Of a stretch of DNA of 64,000 nt, positions 52,783 to 62,083 are shown piece after piece. The number at the start of each line of letters is the position of its first letter. Within the stretch, counting starts at the first letter, position 1. The DNA comes from ZC4RG42 sp003242425 (GTDB taxonomy: Bacteria > Pseudomonadota > Gammaproteobacteria > Burkholderiales > SG8-39), in assembly GCA_937907425.1 (NCBI GenBank), contig CALCIE010000052.1, forward strand, positions 6,096 through 70,095. The letters are read 5' to 3'. A model generated the notes under the pieces. It did no database searches, was not told the origin of the DNA, and saw nothing but the letters and a program-made list of their open reading frames with translations. The position numbers were made by a program, and so were the translations under genes.

Positions 52783-53952
52783 ATGAACGCGACTCCGGTT
52801 CGTATCGTGATGGTCGCCGGCGAGGCTTCCGGCGACCTGCTCGGCAGCCACGTCATCGCCGCGCTCAAGGAACGCTATCCCCAGGCCGAGTTCTTCGGCA
52901 TCGGCGGGCCGAAGATGATCGGTCAGGGCTTCGACTCCTGGGTGCCGCAGGAACGGCTGGCTGTGCACGGGCTGGTGGAGGTGCTGAAGCATCTGCCCGG
53001 CCTCGTCGCCTTGCGGCGCGAGCTCGTGCGCCGCATCGCCGCGCGGCGGCCGCATCTCTTTCTCGGTATCGACTCCCCGGACTTCAACCTCGGCCTGGAG
53101 AAACAGCTGAGGCGGCGCGGCATCACCACCGCGCATCTCGTCAGCCCCACGGTCTGGGCCTGGCGCGCCGGACGCATCAAGACCATCCGCGAAGCCGTCT
53201 CGCACATGCTGGTGCTGCTGCCCTTCGAGGAGCAGATCTATCGGGACGCCGGCGTGCCGGTGACCTTCATCGGCCATCCGCTCGCCGACGAAATCCCGGA
53301 AGTCATCGACCGCGAGGCGCTGCTGGAGTATCTGCGCCTTTCGAACAAGGGCGCGATCGTCACGCTGCTGCCCGGCAGCCGGCAGCAGGAAGTGCTCAAC
53401 CATGCCGAGCCCTTCATCGGGGCGGCCAAGCTGATCCGGCAGAAGCTGGGCAACGTGCAGTTCCTCGTGCCCTGCGCCACGCGCGAGACCTACCGGCTGT
53501 TCGAGGAGGCGCTGTACCGGCACAATGACGGCGAACTGCCCGTGCGCATGATGTTCGGCCACGCGCAGGAGGCGCTCGCGGCGAGCGATTTCGCCATCGC
53601 GGCGAGCGGCACGGTGACGCTGGAGGCGGCGCTGCTGCGCTGTCCCATGGTGATCGCCTACCGCATGGCGCCGCTTTCCTTCGCCATCGCCAAGCGGCTG
53701 GTGCGTGTGAAGTACGTCGGGTTGCCGAACATTCTCTGCGACGACTGGGTGGTGCCCGAACTGCTGCAGGACGACGTGACGCCGGAGAATCTCGCGCAGG
53801 CCGCGCTCAATCTCTACAACGACAAGCAGGCGCTGCAGGCCGTCCGCGAACGCTTCGCCGCGCTGCACACCCTCATGCGGCGCGGCGCGGCCGAACGGGC
53901 CGCCGAGGCGCTCGCGCCGCTCATCGACCGGGCGGCGGAGGCTGCGGCATGA
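52783..53952 (+). CDS. lpxB: Lipid A disaccharide synthase
   Basis: 389 residues of the GT19 family: MVAGEASGDLLGSHV at the start, GIDSPDFNLGLEKQ, VSPTVWAWRAGRIK, LLPGSRQQEV and AASGTVTLEAAL. It joins UDP-diacylglucosamine to lipid X to form the disaccharide core. It sits 23 bp after lpxA and overlaps rnhB (ATGA). Confidence 0.97.
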   Translation: MNATPVRIVMVAGEASGDLLGSHVIAALKERYPQAEFFGIGGPKMIGQGFDSWVPQERLAVHGLVEVLKHLPGLVALRRELVRRIAARRPHLFLGIDSPDFNLGLEKQLRRRGITTAHLVSPTVWAWRAGRIKTIREAVSHMLVLLPFEEQIYRDAGVPVTFIGHPLADEIPEVIDREALLEYLRLSNKGAIVTLLPGSRQQEVLNHAEPFIGAAKLIRQKLGNVQFLVPCATRETYRLFEEALYRHNDGELPVRMMFGHAQEALAASDFAIAASGTVTLEAALLRCPMVIAYRMAPLSFAIAKRLVRVKYVGLPNILCDDWVVPELLQDDVTPENLAQAALNLYNDKQALQAVRERFAALHTLMRRGAAERAAEALAPLIDRAAEAAA

Positions 53953-54548
53953 GCGCCGTCGAGCTCGTCTGCGGCGTGGACGAAGCGGGCAGGGGGCCGC
54001 TCGCAGGCCCGGTCTACGCGGCTGCGGTGATCCTCGATCCGGCCCGGCGTATCAACGGCATCGACGATTCCAAGCAGTTGACCGAACGCGAGCGCGAGAA
54101 GCTCGCGGCTCGCATCAAGGAACGCGCCCTCGCCTGGGCGGTGGCCTCCGCGACGGTGGAGGAGATCGACCGCCTCAACATCTACTGGGCGACGATGCTG
54201 GCCATGCAGCGCGCGGTGCAGGCGCTTCGCGTGGCGCCGCACGAAGTGCTGGTCGACGGCAACCGCTGTCCCAAACTCAGCTATCCCGTGCGCGCCATCG
54301 TCGGCGGCGACGCCAAGGTGCGCTGCATCGCCGCGGCCTCGATCCTCGCCAAGACCACGCGCGATGCCGAAATGCTGCAGTGGCACGAGCGCTATCCGCA
54401 TTACGGGTTCGCGCAGCACAAGGGCTACGCGACGCCCGAGCATCTCGAATTGCTGCGGCGTTACGGACCGTGCGAGCTGCACCGGCGCAGCTTCGCGCCG
54501 GTGCGCGTACTCTGCGGCGAGGAGCCGCAACAGGTCGAGCTCTTCTGA
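53949..54548 (+). CDS. rnhB: Ribonuclease HII
   Basis: 199 residues. CGVDEAGRGPLAGPV contains Asp11 and Glu12 of the active site; VDGNRCPKL and the KTTRDAEM helix supply further acidic residues. It cuts RNA in RNA-DNA hybrids and removes single ribonucleotides. Last gene of the lpx run before the methyltransferase, 3 bp away. Confidence 0.96.
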   Translation: MSAVELVCGVDEAGRGPLAGPVYAAAVILDPARRINGIDDSKQLTEREREKLAARIKERALAWAVASATVEEIDRLNIYWATMLAMQRAVQALRVAPHEVLVDGNRCPKLSYPVRAIVGGDAKVRCIAAASILAKTTRDAEMLQWHERYPHYGFAQHKGYATPEHLELLRRYGPCELHRRSFAPVRVLCGEEPQQVELF

Positions 54549-54551
54549 AGC

Positions 54552-55334
54552 ATGGCGCTGAAATACATCCAGTCGCGCGACAACCCGCTGTTCAAGACGC
54601 TCGTCAAGCTGAGCAATTCCGCGCGCGAGCGCCGCGCGAGCCGCCAGGCTTTGCTCGACGGGCCGCATCTCATCGAGGCCTATGCCGCAAGCGGCGGCGT
54701 GGCGAGCGCGCTGATCGCCAGCGAAAGCGGGCTGCGCAAACCGGAGATCGCGCGGCTGTTCGAAGGCACGCCGGCCGAGTCCAAAGTCGTGTTCGCCGAC
54801 CGGCTGTTCGAGCACATCGCCTTCGTCGTCACGCCGGCCGGTATCCTGGCGCTCATTCCCACGCAGGAGCCCGAGGGCGCGCCGCCCGCGAACGAACATT
54901 GCGTGCTCCTGGAAAACCTGCAGGACGCAGGCAACGTCGGCTCGATCCTGCGCACCGCCGCGGCGGCGGGCGTGCGCAACGTCTGCCTGTCGAAGGGCTG
55001 CGCCTTCGTCTGGTCGGCCAAGGTGCTGCGCGCCGGCATGGGCGCGCATTTCCGTCTGCGCCTCTACGACGAGGCGGATCTGAACGAGGTCGCGCGACGC
55101 TTCCAGGGCATGGTGGTGGTCACCGATGTGAAGGCCGAGCGCAGTCTCTACGACCTCGATCTGCGCCAGCCGACGGCCTGGATTTTCGGCAACGAAGGCG
55201 CGGGTGTGAGCCCGGAGCTTGCCACGCATGCCACCGCGCGCGTGCGCATCCCCATGCCGGGCGGAACCGAATCGCTCAACGTCGCCGCCGCGGCGGCCAT
55301 CTGCCTGTACGAACAGGTGCGGCAGCGTCAGTAG
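54552..55334 (+). CDS. SpoU/TrmH-family RNA 2'-O-methyltransferase
   Basis: 260 residues. An N-terminal substrate-binding domain (KYIQSRDNPLFKTLVKLS, LLDGPHLIEA) is followed by the knotted SPOUT domain with its three motifs: LLENLQDAGNVGSILRTA, WIFGNEGAGVSPEL and IPMPGGTESLNVAAAAAI. It methylates the 2'-OH of a ribose in rRNA or tRNA; the exact site is not deducible (RlmB-like or TsnR-like). Its 3' end overlaps the convergent ppsR by 7 nt. Confidence 0.9.
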   Translation: MALKYIQSRDNPLFKTLVKLSNSARERRASRQALLDGPHLIEAYAASGGVASALIASESGLRKPEIARLFEGTPAESKVVFADRLFEHIAFVVTPAGILALIPTQEPEGAPPANEHCVLLENLQDAGNVGSILRTAAAAGVRNVCLSKGCAFVWSAKVLRAGMGAHFRLRLYDEADLNEVARRFQGMVVVTDVKAERSLYDLDLRQPTAWIFGNEGAGVSPELATHATARVRIPMPGGTESLNVAAAAAICLYEQVRQRQ

Positions 55335-56149
55335 ACGCGCCGCTCCAGCTTCGCGTCCTCCAGGATCTTGGTGGCGATCTCCTCGACGGAGCGCGCGGTC
55401 GAATTGAGCCAGCGCACGCCGTATTTCTGCATCAGCCGCTCGGCCTGGGCCACCTCGTAGCGGCAGTTCTCCAGATCGGCATAGCGGCTGCCCGGCCGCC
55501 GTTCGTTGCGGATGCGCGCGAGGCGCTCCGGGTCGATGCTCAGCCCGTAGAGCTTGCCCAGATGCGGTTCGAGGCACGGCGGCAGCGTGCCGCGCTCGAA
55601 GTCCTCGGGCACGAGCGGGTAGTTCGCCGCCTTGACGCCCATCTGCATGGCCATGTAGAGGCAGGTCGGCGTCTTGCCACTGCGGGAGACGCCGATCAGG
55701 ATCACGTCCGCGTCCTCCAGCCCGCGTGCTTCCTGGCCGTCGTCGTAGGCCAGCGCGAAGTTCACCGCCTCGATGCGCGCCTGGTAGTCCGGCGTGTCGC
55801 CCATGCTGTGGGAACGGCCGACGGTGTGCGAGGAGCGCATGCCCAGCTCGGCCTCCAGCGGACTGAGGAAGCTCTCGAAGAAATCGAACACCAGTGCGTC
55901 GGCCCGGCCGATCACGGCGCGCACCCCGGCCTTGAGCAGGGTGCTGAACACCACCGGCCGGACGCCGTATTCCCGTTTCGCGGCCTCGAAGCGCTGCAGG
56001 CACTCCTCGGCCTTTTCCTCCGAATCCACGAAGGGAATGACCGTCTGCTTGAAATCGAGGCCCTCGAACTGGGTCAGCAGGCTGCGGCCCAGGGTCTCGG
56101 CGGTGATGCCGGTGCCGTCCGAGACGAAGAAGACGGGGCGGATTGACAT
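55328..56149 (-). CDS. ppsR: PEP synthase regulatory protein (kinase/pyrophosphorylase)
   Basis: 273 residues of the DUF299 family. VFFVSDGTGITAE opens the protein, SSHTVGRSHSM lies in the middle and the P-loop GVSRSGKTPT is near 153-162. It uses ADP to phosphorylate PEP synthase and phosphate to reactivate it. It is divergent from its target ppsA across 71 bp, which must contain both promoters. Confidence 0.95.
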   Translation of the reverse strand: MSIRPVFFVSDGTGITAETLGRSLLTQFEGLDFKQTVIPFVDSEEKAEECLQRFEAAKREYGVRPVVFSTLLKAGVRAVIGRADALVFDFFESFLSPLEAELGMRSSHTVGRSHSMGDTPDYQARIEAVNFALAYDDGQEARGLEDADVILIGVSRSGKTPTCLYMAMQMGVKAANYPLVPEDFERGTLPPCLEPHLGKLYGLSIDPERLARIRNERRPGSRYADLENCRYEVAQAERLMQKYGVRWLNSTARSVEEIATKILEDAKLERRVY

Positions 56150-56220
56150 GTGTTTCGTGGTCGGCGGGCGGAGCGGGTACCATAGCGGACATCCACAATG
56201 CAGGGCAACCGGAGGCCGAC

Positions 56221-58587
56221 ATGAAGGACGCGTATGTGGTGGGTTTCGAAAGCCTGGGCATGACGGATGTCGAGCGGGTGGGCGGCAAGAACGCCTCGCT
56301 CGGCGAAATGATCCGGCAGCTCTCGCGATCGGGCATCCGCGTCCCCGGCGGGTTCGCCACCACGGCCCAGGCCTACCGCGACTTCCTGCGCGAAGCCGGG
56401 CTCACCGAGCGCATCAACGCGCGGCTCAAGGCGCTCGACCCGGACGACGTCACGGCCCTGGCGGCTTGCGGCGCCGAGATCCGCCAATGGATCATGGACG
56501 CGCCGCTTCCCGAGCGGCTGCAGGCGGAACTGCGCGCCGCCTACGACAAGCTGATGGCCGACGGCGAACATCCGGTCGCGGTGCGCTCCAGCGCCACCGC
56601 CGAAGACCTGCCCGACGCCTCTTTCGCCGGGCAGCAGGAGACCTTTCTCAACATCCGCGGCTTTCCCGCCGTGGTCGAGGCGATCAAGCACGTCTTCGCC
56701 TCCCTCTACAACGACCGCGCGATCTCCTACCGCGTGCACAAGGGTTTCGAGCACGAGGCGGTGGCCTTGTCCGCGGGCGTGCAGCGCATGGTGCGCAGCG
56801 ATCTGGGTGCAAGCGGGGTGATGTTCACCCTCGACACCGAATCGGGCTTCGAGGACGTCGTCTTCATCACCGCGTCCTACGGCCTGGGCGAGACGGTGGT
56901 GCAGGGTGCGGTCAACCCGGACGAGTTCTACGTCCACAAGCCCATGCTCGCGCAAGGGCGGCCCGCGATCCTGCGCCGCAGCCTCGGTTCCAAGCGCATC
57001 AAGATGGTGTTCGGCGAGCGCGGGGAGGCGGGGCGTTCGACCACGACGCTCGACGTGCCCGCCGAGGACCGCAACCGCTTCTGCATCAGCGACGAGGAAG
57101 TGCTGGAACTGGCGCGCTATGCCGTGGCCATCGAGAAGCATTACGGCCGGCCGATGGACATCGAATGGGGCAAGGACGGCGAGGACGGCCGCATCTACAT
57201 CCTGCAGGCGCGGCCCGAGACGGTGAAATCGCAGAAGCGCCACGACGTGCAGGAACGCTACCGGGTCAAGGGGCGCTCGAAAGTGCTGGTCACCGGCCGC
57301 GCCATCGGCAGCAAAGTGGGCACGGGGACTGTGCGCCTGGTGAGCGACGCCTCCCAGATGGCGCGCGTGCAGCCGGGCGACGTGCTGGTGACCGACATGA
57401 CCGATCCCAACTGGGAGCCGGTGATGAAGCGCGCCTCGGCCATCGTCACCAACCGCGGCGGCCGTACCTGTCACGCGGCCATCATCGCGCGCGAGCTCGG
57501 CATTCCCGCAGTGGTGGGCTGCGGTAACGCCACCGAGAAGCTGCGCGACGGCATGGAGGTGACGGTCTCCTGCGCCGAAGGCGACACCGGCAAGGTCTAT
57601 GAAGGCATCCTCGGCGTGGAAGTGGTGAAGCAGTCGCTCGGCGACCTGCCGGAGATTCCGGTGAAGATCACCATGAACGTCGGCAACCCGCAGCTCGCCT
57701 TCGATCTGGCCTCGCTGCCGAGCGCCGGCGTGGGCCTCGCGCGCCTGGAGTTCGTCATCAACAACATGATCGGCGTGCATCCCAAGGCCGCGCTCGAATA
57801 TCCCGATCTGCCGGCAGACCTCAAGCGCGCGGTGGAGGAGGCCTCGCGCGGCTACGCTTCACCGCGGGCCTTTTTCGTCGAACGGCTCGCCGAAGGAGTG
57901 GCGACCATCGCCGCTGCCTTCTGGCCGCGGCAGGTCATCGTGCGGCTGTCGGACTTCAAGTCGAACGAATACCGCAAGCTGATCGGCGGCAGCCGCTACG
58001 AGCCCGAGGAAGAGAACCCCATGCTCGGCTTCCGCGGCGCGGCGCGCTACATCGATCCGTCGTTCCGGGAGTGCTTCGCGATGGAATGCGAGGCGCTGAA
58101 GAAAGTGCGCGACACGCTGGGCCTGACCAACGTCGAGATCATGGTGCCCTTCGTGCGTACCCTGGAAGAAGCCAAGGCCGTGACCGAGCTGCTCGCCGGG
58201 CACGGCCTGAAGCGGAGCGAAAACGGGCTGCGCATCGTCATGATGTGCGAAGTGCCATCGAACGCCGTTCTGGCTGAACAGTTCCTGGAGTATTTCGACG
58301 GCTTCTCGATCGGCTCGAACGACCTCACCCAGCTCACGCTGGGCGTGGACCGCGATTCCGGTCTCGTCGCGTCGTCCTTCAACGAACGCGATCCGGCGGT
58401 ACTGGAGCTCATCCGCCGCGCGATCCAGGCCTGCCGCAAGCAGAACAAGTACGTCGGCATCTGCGGGCAGGGGCCGTCCGACTATCCGGACTTCGCGCGC
58501 TGGCTGGCCAAGGAGGGCATCACCAGCCTTTCGCTCAACCCGGACACGGTGGTCGACACCTGGCTGGAGCTTGCGAAAGGCTCTTGA
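56221..58587 (+). CDS. ppsA: Phosphoenolpyruvate synthase
   Basis: 788 residues from the ATG at 56221 (GGAGG upstream). The ATP-grasp nucleotide domain starts RVGGKNASLGEM and includes VRSSATAEDLPDASFAG. The mobile phosphohistidine domain has His418 in GGRTCHAAIIARELG. The PEP/pyruvate barrel follows, with SDFKSNEYRKL, the GSNDLTQLTLGVDRDS motif and CGQGPS. It makes PEP from pyruvate and ATP for gluconeogenesis, and is controlled by the divergent ppsR. Confidence 0.97.
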   Translation: MKDAYVVGFESLGMTDVERVGGKNASLGEMIRQLSRSGIRVPGGFATTAQAYRDFLREAGLTERINARLKALDPDDVTALAACGAEIRQWIMDAPLPERLQAELRAAYDKLMADGEHPVAVRSSATAEDLPDASFAGQQETFLNIRGFPAVVEAIKHVFASLYNDRAISYRVHKGFEHEAVALSAGVQRMVRSDLGASGVMFTLDTESGFEDVVFITASYGLGETVVQGAVNPDEFYVHKPMLAQGRPAILRRSLGSKRIKMVFGERGEAGRSTTTLDVPAEDRNRFCISDEEVLELARYAVAIEKHYGRPMDIEWGKDGEDGRIYILQARPETVKSQKRHDVQERYRVKGRSKVLVTGRAIGSKVGTGTVRLVSDASQMARVQPGDVLVTDMTDPNWEPVMKRASAIVTNRGGRTCHAAIIARELGIPAVVGCGNATEKLRDGMEVTVSCAEGDTGKVYEGILGVEVVKQSLGDLPEIPVKITMNVGNPQLAFDLASLPSAGVGLARLEFVINNMIGVHPKAALEYPDLPADLKRAVEEASRGYASPRAFFVERLAEGVATIAAAFWPRQVIVRLSDFKSNEYRKLIGGSRYEPEEENPMLGFRGAARYIDPSFRECFAMECEALKKVRDTLGLTNVEIMVPFVRTLEEAKAVTELLAGHGLKRSENGLRIVMMCEVPSNAVLAEQFLEYFDGFSIGSNDLTQLTLGVDRDSGLVASSFNERDPAVLELIRRAIQACRKQNKYVGICGQGPSDYPDFARWLAKEGITSLSLNPDTVVDTWLELAKGS

Positions 58588-58606
58588 ACCTCGGTGAACC
58601 GGCGCC

Positions 58607-59053
58607 TCAGCGCTTGGCGCGCAGGAGGCGCTGCTTCTCGCGCTGCCACTCGCGCTCTTTCTCGGCCTGGCGCTTGTCGTACTGCTTCTTGCCCTTGGCG
58701 AGGCCGATCTCGACCTTGATGCGGCCGCGGCTGTAGTGCATGTTGAGCGGCACGAGGGTGTAGCCGGCGCGCTCCACCTTGCCGATCAGCTTGCGGATCT
58801 CCTCGGCGTGCAGCAGCAGCTTGCGCGTGCGGGTGGGGTCGGGCTTGACGTGCGTGGACGCCGAGCCGAGCGGGCTGATGTGCGCGCCGATGAGATAGAT
58901 CTCGCCGTTGCGGATGACGACGTAGGCTTCCTTGAGCTGCACGCGCCCGGCGCGGATCGCCTTCACCTCCCAGCCTTCGAGCACGATGCCGGCCTCGAAG
59001 CGCTCCTCGATGAAGTAGTCGTGAAAAGCCTTGCGATTGTCGACGATGCTCAT
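58607..59053 (-). CDS. smpB: SsrA-binding protein SmpB
   Basis: 148 residues: NRKAFHDYFIEERFEAGIVL, GWEVKAIRAGRVQLKEAYV, then the basic tail KKQYDKRQAEKEREWQREKQR that enters the ribosome's mRNA channel. It delivers tmRNA to stalled ribosomes. Divergent from ratAB across 83 bp, the common beta- and gammaproteobacterial arrangement; tmRNA itself is not in the window. Confidence 0.97.
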   Translation of the reverse strand: MSIVDNRKAFHDYFIEERFEAGIVLEGWEVKAIRAGRVQLKEAYVVIRNGEIYLIGAHISPLGSASTHVKPDPTRTRKLLLHAEEIRKLIGKVERAGYTLVPLNMHYSRGRIKVEIGLAKGKKQYDKRQAEKEREWQREKQRLLRAKR

Positions 59054-59136
59054 GGATCGGGATGGAACGGGAAGGCGGACCGTCGCGTCCGACGTCGCGC
59101 GTTAAAATGCAGGCTGCGATTCTAACAGCAGCCCGC

Positions 59137-59580
59137 ATGCATACCGTCGAACGATCCGCGCTCGTGCATTACCCCGCACAGCAGATGTACAGCCTGGTGG
59201 AGGACATCGAGTCCTATCCGCTTTTCCTGCCCTGGTGCAGCGGCACCGAAGTGCACGAGCGGGACGAGGCGCGCACGGTGGCGACCATCCATGTCGATTA
59301 CCACGGCCTGCGCCAGCGCTTCACGACCGAGAACGCCAAGGTGCCCGGCCGGAGCATCGACATGCGTCTGGTGGAAGGGCCCTTCAGCGCGCTGGACGGG
59401 CTGTGGACCTTCAAGCCGCTGGACGACGAGAACTGCAAGGTGGAGCTGAGGCTCTCCTACAAGCTCGCCCACCCGCTGCTCGAACGCCTGGGCGGCCCGG
59501 TGTTCAACTACATCGCCAACACCTTCGTCGACGCCTTCGTGAAGCGCGCTGACGCGCTCTACGGCGCCGCGCGGCGATGA
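59137..59580 (+). CDS. ratA: RatA/Coq10-family START domain protein
   Basis: 147 residues from the ATG at 59137 (MHTVERSALVHYPAQQMYSL). The START-like fold shows VEDIESYPLFLPWCSG and LVEGPFSALDGLWTF, and ends FVDAFVKRADALYG. Homologues bind ubiquinone-type lipids or, in E. coli, block subunit association. The pair with ratB is conserved, and the genes overlap (ATGA). A toxin role in this organism is doubtful. Confidence 0.9.
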   Translation: MHTVERSALVHYPAQQMYSLVEDIESYPLFLPWCSGTEVHERDEARTVATIHVDYHGLRQRFTTENAKVPGRSIDMRLVEGPFSALDGLWTFKPLDDENCKVELRLSYKLAHPLLERLGGPVFNYIANTFVDAFVKRADALYGAARR

Positions 59581-59855
59581 ACGTGGAGGTGGTGTACGCG
59601 CTGCCCGAGCGGCAGGCGGTCTATCGCCTGGCGATGGAAGAGGGCGCCACGGTACGCATGGCCATCGAGGCGAGCGGGGTGCTGCAGGCCTTCCCGGAAA
59701 TCGATCTCGCCCGCAACCGGGTGGGCGTCTACGCCAGGTTAGTCACCCTCGATACGCCCTTGCGGGACGGCGACCGGGTGGAGATCTACCGGCCGCTGCG
59801 CGTCGATCCCAAGGAAGCGCGCCGGATGCGGGCCGAGGCCCGGCGCCGCAAATAG
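59577..59855 (+). CDS. RatB/RnfH-family ubiquitin-like protein
   Basis: 92 residues with a beta-grasp fold (VEVVYALPERQAVYRLAMEEG, DGDRVEIYRPLRVDPKEARR) and a basic C-terminus. Known homologues are named RnfH or RatB (UPF0125); function is unclear. Coupled to ratA by a 4-nt overlap and convergent with the DUF4124 gene 18 bp away. Confidence 0.9.
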   Translation: MNVEVVYALPERQAVYRLAMEEGATVRMAIEASGVLQAFPEIDLARNRVGVYARLVTLDTPLRDGDRVEIYRPLRVDPKEARRMRAEARRRK

Positions 59856-59873
59856 CGTCCCCTGCGGGGCGGA

Positions 59874-60377
59874 TCAGCTGCAGTAGGTCTTGATCTCCTC
59901 GCGGGTGCGCTCGATTTCCCGGCGGATCTGGGCGTCGTCGTAGTACTCCAGCTCGCCCTTGTCGTTGGTACGGACCACCCGCCTGCCGCTTTCCAGGCCT
60001 TTCAAGTAGTTGCGGCTGCGCTGGCAGGCTTCCTCGCGGGCGCGGGCCTGCGCCTCCGCCTGCTCCTGCTTGCGGCGCGCCTCCTCGGCCTCGATGCGGC
60101 GCTTGCGGAACTCCTGTTCCTTTTCCGCCCAGGTGAGCGGCCGGTTTTCCTCCGCCGGCTTGGCGGTGCCTTCCTCGCCGGCGGCCGGCGCGGCCTCTTC
60201 CTCGTCTTTCTTGGGCGCGGCTTTGCCGAGTACTTGCGCCGGCCGGTCGAGCGGGGGACGGTCGGAGTACTGTACCCGGCCGTTGGCGTCCACCCATTTG
60301 TAGAGCTGGGCGGAGGCGGGCAGGGAGAGGGCCAGGCCGAGCAGGCAGAGCGCGGTGCGGATCATCGGGCGATTCAT
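59874..60377 (-). CDS. DUF4124 domain periplasmic protein
   Basis: 167 residues with a signal peptide (cut near ASA-Q, residue 23), then the DUF4124 motif LYKWVDANGRVQYSDRPP (about 25-42). A long charged helical stretch follows, rich in Glu and Lys with coiled-coil character (85-125, RKRRIEAEEARRKQEQAEAQ). It ends in a short domain with two cysteines. DUF4124 proteins are common in proteobacteria and probably act in the periplasm; role unknown. Divergent from guaB. Confidence 0.85.
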   Translation of the reverse strand: MNRPMIRTALCLLGLALSLPASAQLYKWVDANGRVQYSDRPPLDRPAQVLGKAAPKKDEEEAAPAAGEEGTAKPAEENRPLTWAEKEQEFRKRRIEAEEARRKQEQAEAQARAREEACQRSRNYLKGLESGRRVVRTNDKGELEYYDDAQIRREIERTREEIKTYCS

Positions 60378-60511
60378 GACAATGTCTTGAGGAATCGGGT
60401 CCGCCGACCATAGCGGCGCCGCGCCTTGTGCGTCAACGCGCAGTCGGGGACAAATGCGGCGGATTCGGCATGCGATGCGGCGCGACGTTCCGCAACCCGG
60501 CCCGAGCCACG

Positions 60512-60517
60512 TATAAT
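60512..60517 (+). promoter_or_regulatory. -10 element of the guaB promoter
   Basis: A perfect TATAAT lies 25 bp upstream of the guaB ATG, with no good -35 match at 17-18 bp. It gives a very short leader and would serve guaB-guaA. Confidence 0.55.
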
Positions 60518-60541
60518 GCGGCTTTGGTCGCCAAAGTCACC

Positions 60542-62002
60542 ATGCCCGATATTCCCAAGGCCCTGACGTTCGACGACGTCTTACTCGTTCCCGCCTATTC
60601 CACCGTTTTGCCGCGTGATGTCAGCCTCAGGGCGCGCGTGACGCGCAACATCACGCTGAACATCCCGCTGCTCTCCGCCGCCATGGATACGGTGACGGAA
60701 GCGCGTCTGGCCATCGCGCTGGCGCAGGAAGGCGGGCTCGGCATCATCCACAAGAACATGCCCGCCAAGGCGCAGGCCGCCGAAGTGGCGCGCGTCAAGC
60801 GCTACGAATCCGGCGTCGTGCGCGATCCCATCACCATTCCGCCGAGCATGACGGTGCGCGAGGTCAAAGCGCTCACCGAACAGCACAAGATCTCCGGCCT
60901 GCCGGTGGTCGAAGGCAAGCGGGTGGTGGGCATCGTCACCAACCGCGACCTGCGTTTCGAGACCCGTCTCGACATGCCGGTGAGCGCCATCATGACGCCG
61001 CGCGACAAGCTCGTCACCGTGCGCGAGGGCGCTTCGCTGGAGGAAGCCACCATCCTGCTCCACAGGCACCGCCTGGAGCGCGTGCTGGTGGTCGACGACG
61101 AGGGCAACCTGCGCGGTCTCATCACTGTGAAGGACATCCTCAAGTCGAGCGAATACCCCTTCGCCTGCAAGGACGAGCACGGCAAGCTGCGCGTGGGCGC
61201 GGCCATCGGCGTGGGTGCCGGTACCGAGGAGCGCGCCGAGCTGCTGGTCGAAGCCGGCGTGGACGTGATCGTGGTCGATACCGCGCACGGCCATTCGCAG
61301 AACGTGCTCGACCGCGTGAAGTGGGTCAAGCGCAACTTCCCGCACGTGGAAGTCATCGGCGGCAACATCGCCACCGCCGCGGCAGCGCGTGCCCTGGTGG
61401 ACCACGGTGCCGACGCGGTGAAGGTCGGCATCGGCCCGGGCTCCATCTGCACCACGCGCGTGGTGGCCGGGGTGGGCGTGCCGCAGATCACCGCCATCCA
61501 GAACGTCGCCCAGGGTTTGAAAGGCACGGGCGTGCCGGTCATCGCCGACGGCGGCATCCGCTTCTCGGGCGACATCCCGAAAGCCATCGCCGCGGGCGCG
61601 CACTGCGTCATGATCGGGAGTCTCTTCGCCGGCACCGAGGAATCGCCCGGCGAGATCGAGCTCTACCAGGGGCGTTCCTACAAGTCCTACCGCGGCATGG
61701 GTTCGCTGGGCGCGATGCAGCAGGGCGCTGCCGACCGCTACTTCCAGGATCCGACCGCCAACGCCGACAAGCTGGTGCCCGAAGGCGTGGAAGGCCGCGT
61801 GCCCTACAAGGGCTCGGTGGTGAAGGTCATCGAACAGTTGATCGGGGGCTTGCGCGCCAGCATGGGCTATCTCGGCTGCCGGACCATCGAGGAGATGCAC
61901 GAGCGCGCCGAGTTCGTGCAGATCACGGCCGCCGGCGTCCGCGAATCGCACGTGCACGACGTGCAGATCGTCAAGGAAGCGCCCAACTACCATATCGACT
62001 GA
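60542..62002 (+). CDS. guaB: IMP dehydrogenase
   Basis: 486 residues from the ATG at 60542; an in-frame start further upstream would include the promoter. TFDDVLLVPAYS opens the barrel, two CBS domains follow (about 95-205), and the catalytic Cys303 sits in GPGSICTTR. The flap KSYRGMGSLGAM is also present. It oxidises IMP to XMP, the rate-limiting step of GMP synthesis. It is followed by an intrinsic terminator and guaA 82 bp later. Confidence 0.98.
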   Translation: MPDIPKALTFDDVLLVPAYSTVLPRDVSLRARVTRNITLNIPLLSAAMDTVTEARLAIALAQEGGLGIIHKNMPAKAQAAEVARVKRYESGVVRDPITIPPSMTVREVKALTEQHKISGLPVVEGKRVVGIVTNRDLRFETRLDMPVSAIMTPRDKLVTVREGASLEEATILLHRHRLERVLVVDDEGNLRGLITVKDILKSSEYPFACKDEHGKLRVGAAIGVGAGTEERAELLVEAGVDVIVVDTAHGHSQNVLDRVKWVKRNFPHVEVIGGNIATAAAARALVDHGADAVKVGIGPGSICTTRVVAGVGVPQITAIQNVAQGLKGTGVPVIADGGIRFSGDIPKAIAAGAHCVMIGSLFAGTEESPGEIELYQGRSYKSYRGMGSLGAMQQGAADRYFQDPTANADKLVPEGVEGRVPYKGSVVKVIEQLIGGLRASMGYLGCRTIEEMHERAEFVQITAAGVRESHVHDVQIVKEAPNYHID

Positions 62003-62023
62003 GCGCGCAGAACTAACGATCGA

Positions 62024-62067
62024 CGCCGACGCGCAGGCCCCGCAAGCGGGCCGGCGTCGGCGCTTTT
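62024..62067 (+). terminator. Composite hairpin terminator between guaB and guaA
   Basis: A 9-bp outer stem CGCCGACGC / GCGTCGGCG (62024-62032, 62054-62062) encloses a second GC hairpin and is followed by TTTT (62064-62067). It is probably a terminator or attenuator reducing guaA transcription. Confidence 0.75.
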
Positions 62068-62083
62068 ACAATCCGCCACGGCC

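Noticed and set aside
53814..56363. A long minus-strand frame covering rnhB, the RNA methyltransferase and ppsR
   Set aside because: Spans several real genes on both strands; its translation has no domain, whereas each overlapped gene has catalytic motifs.
59137..59855. ratA-ratB as a functional toxin-antitoxin system
   Set aside because: The pair is a conserved core gene pair next to smpB in many proteobacteria; START and ubiquitin-like folds suggest a housekeeping role and no selfish-module features are seen.
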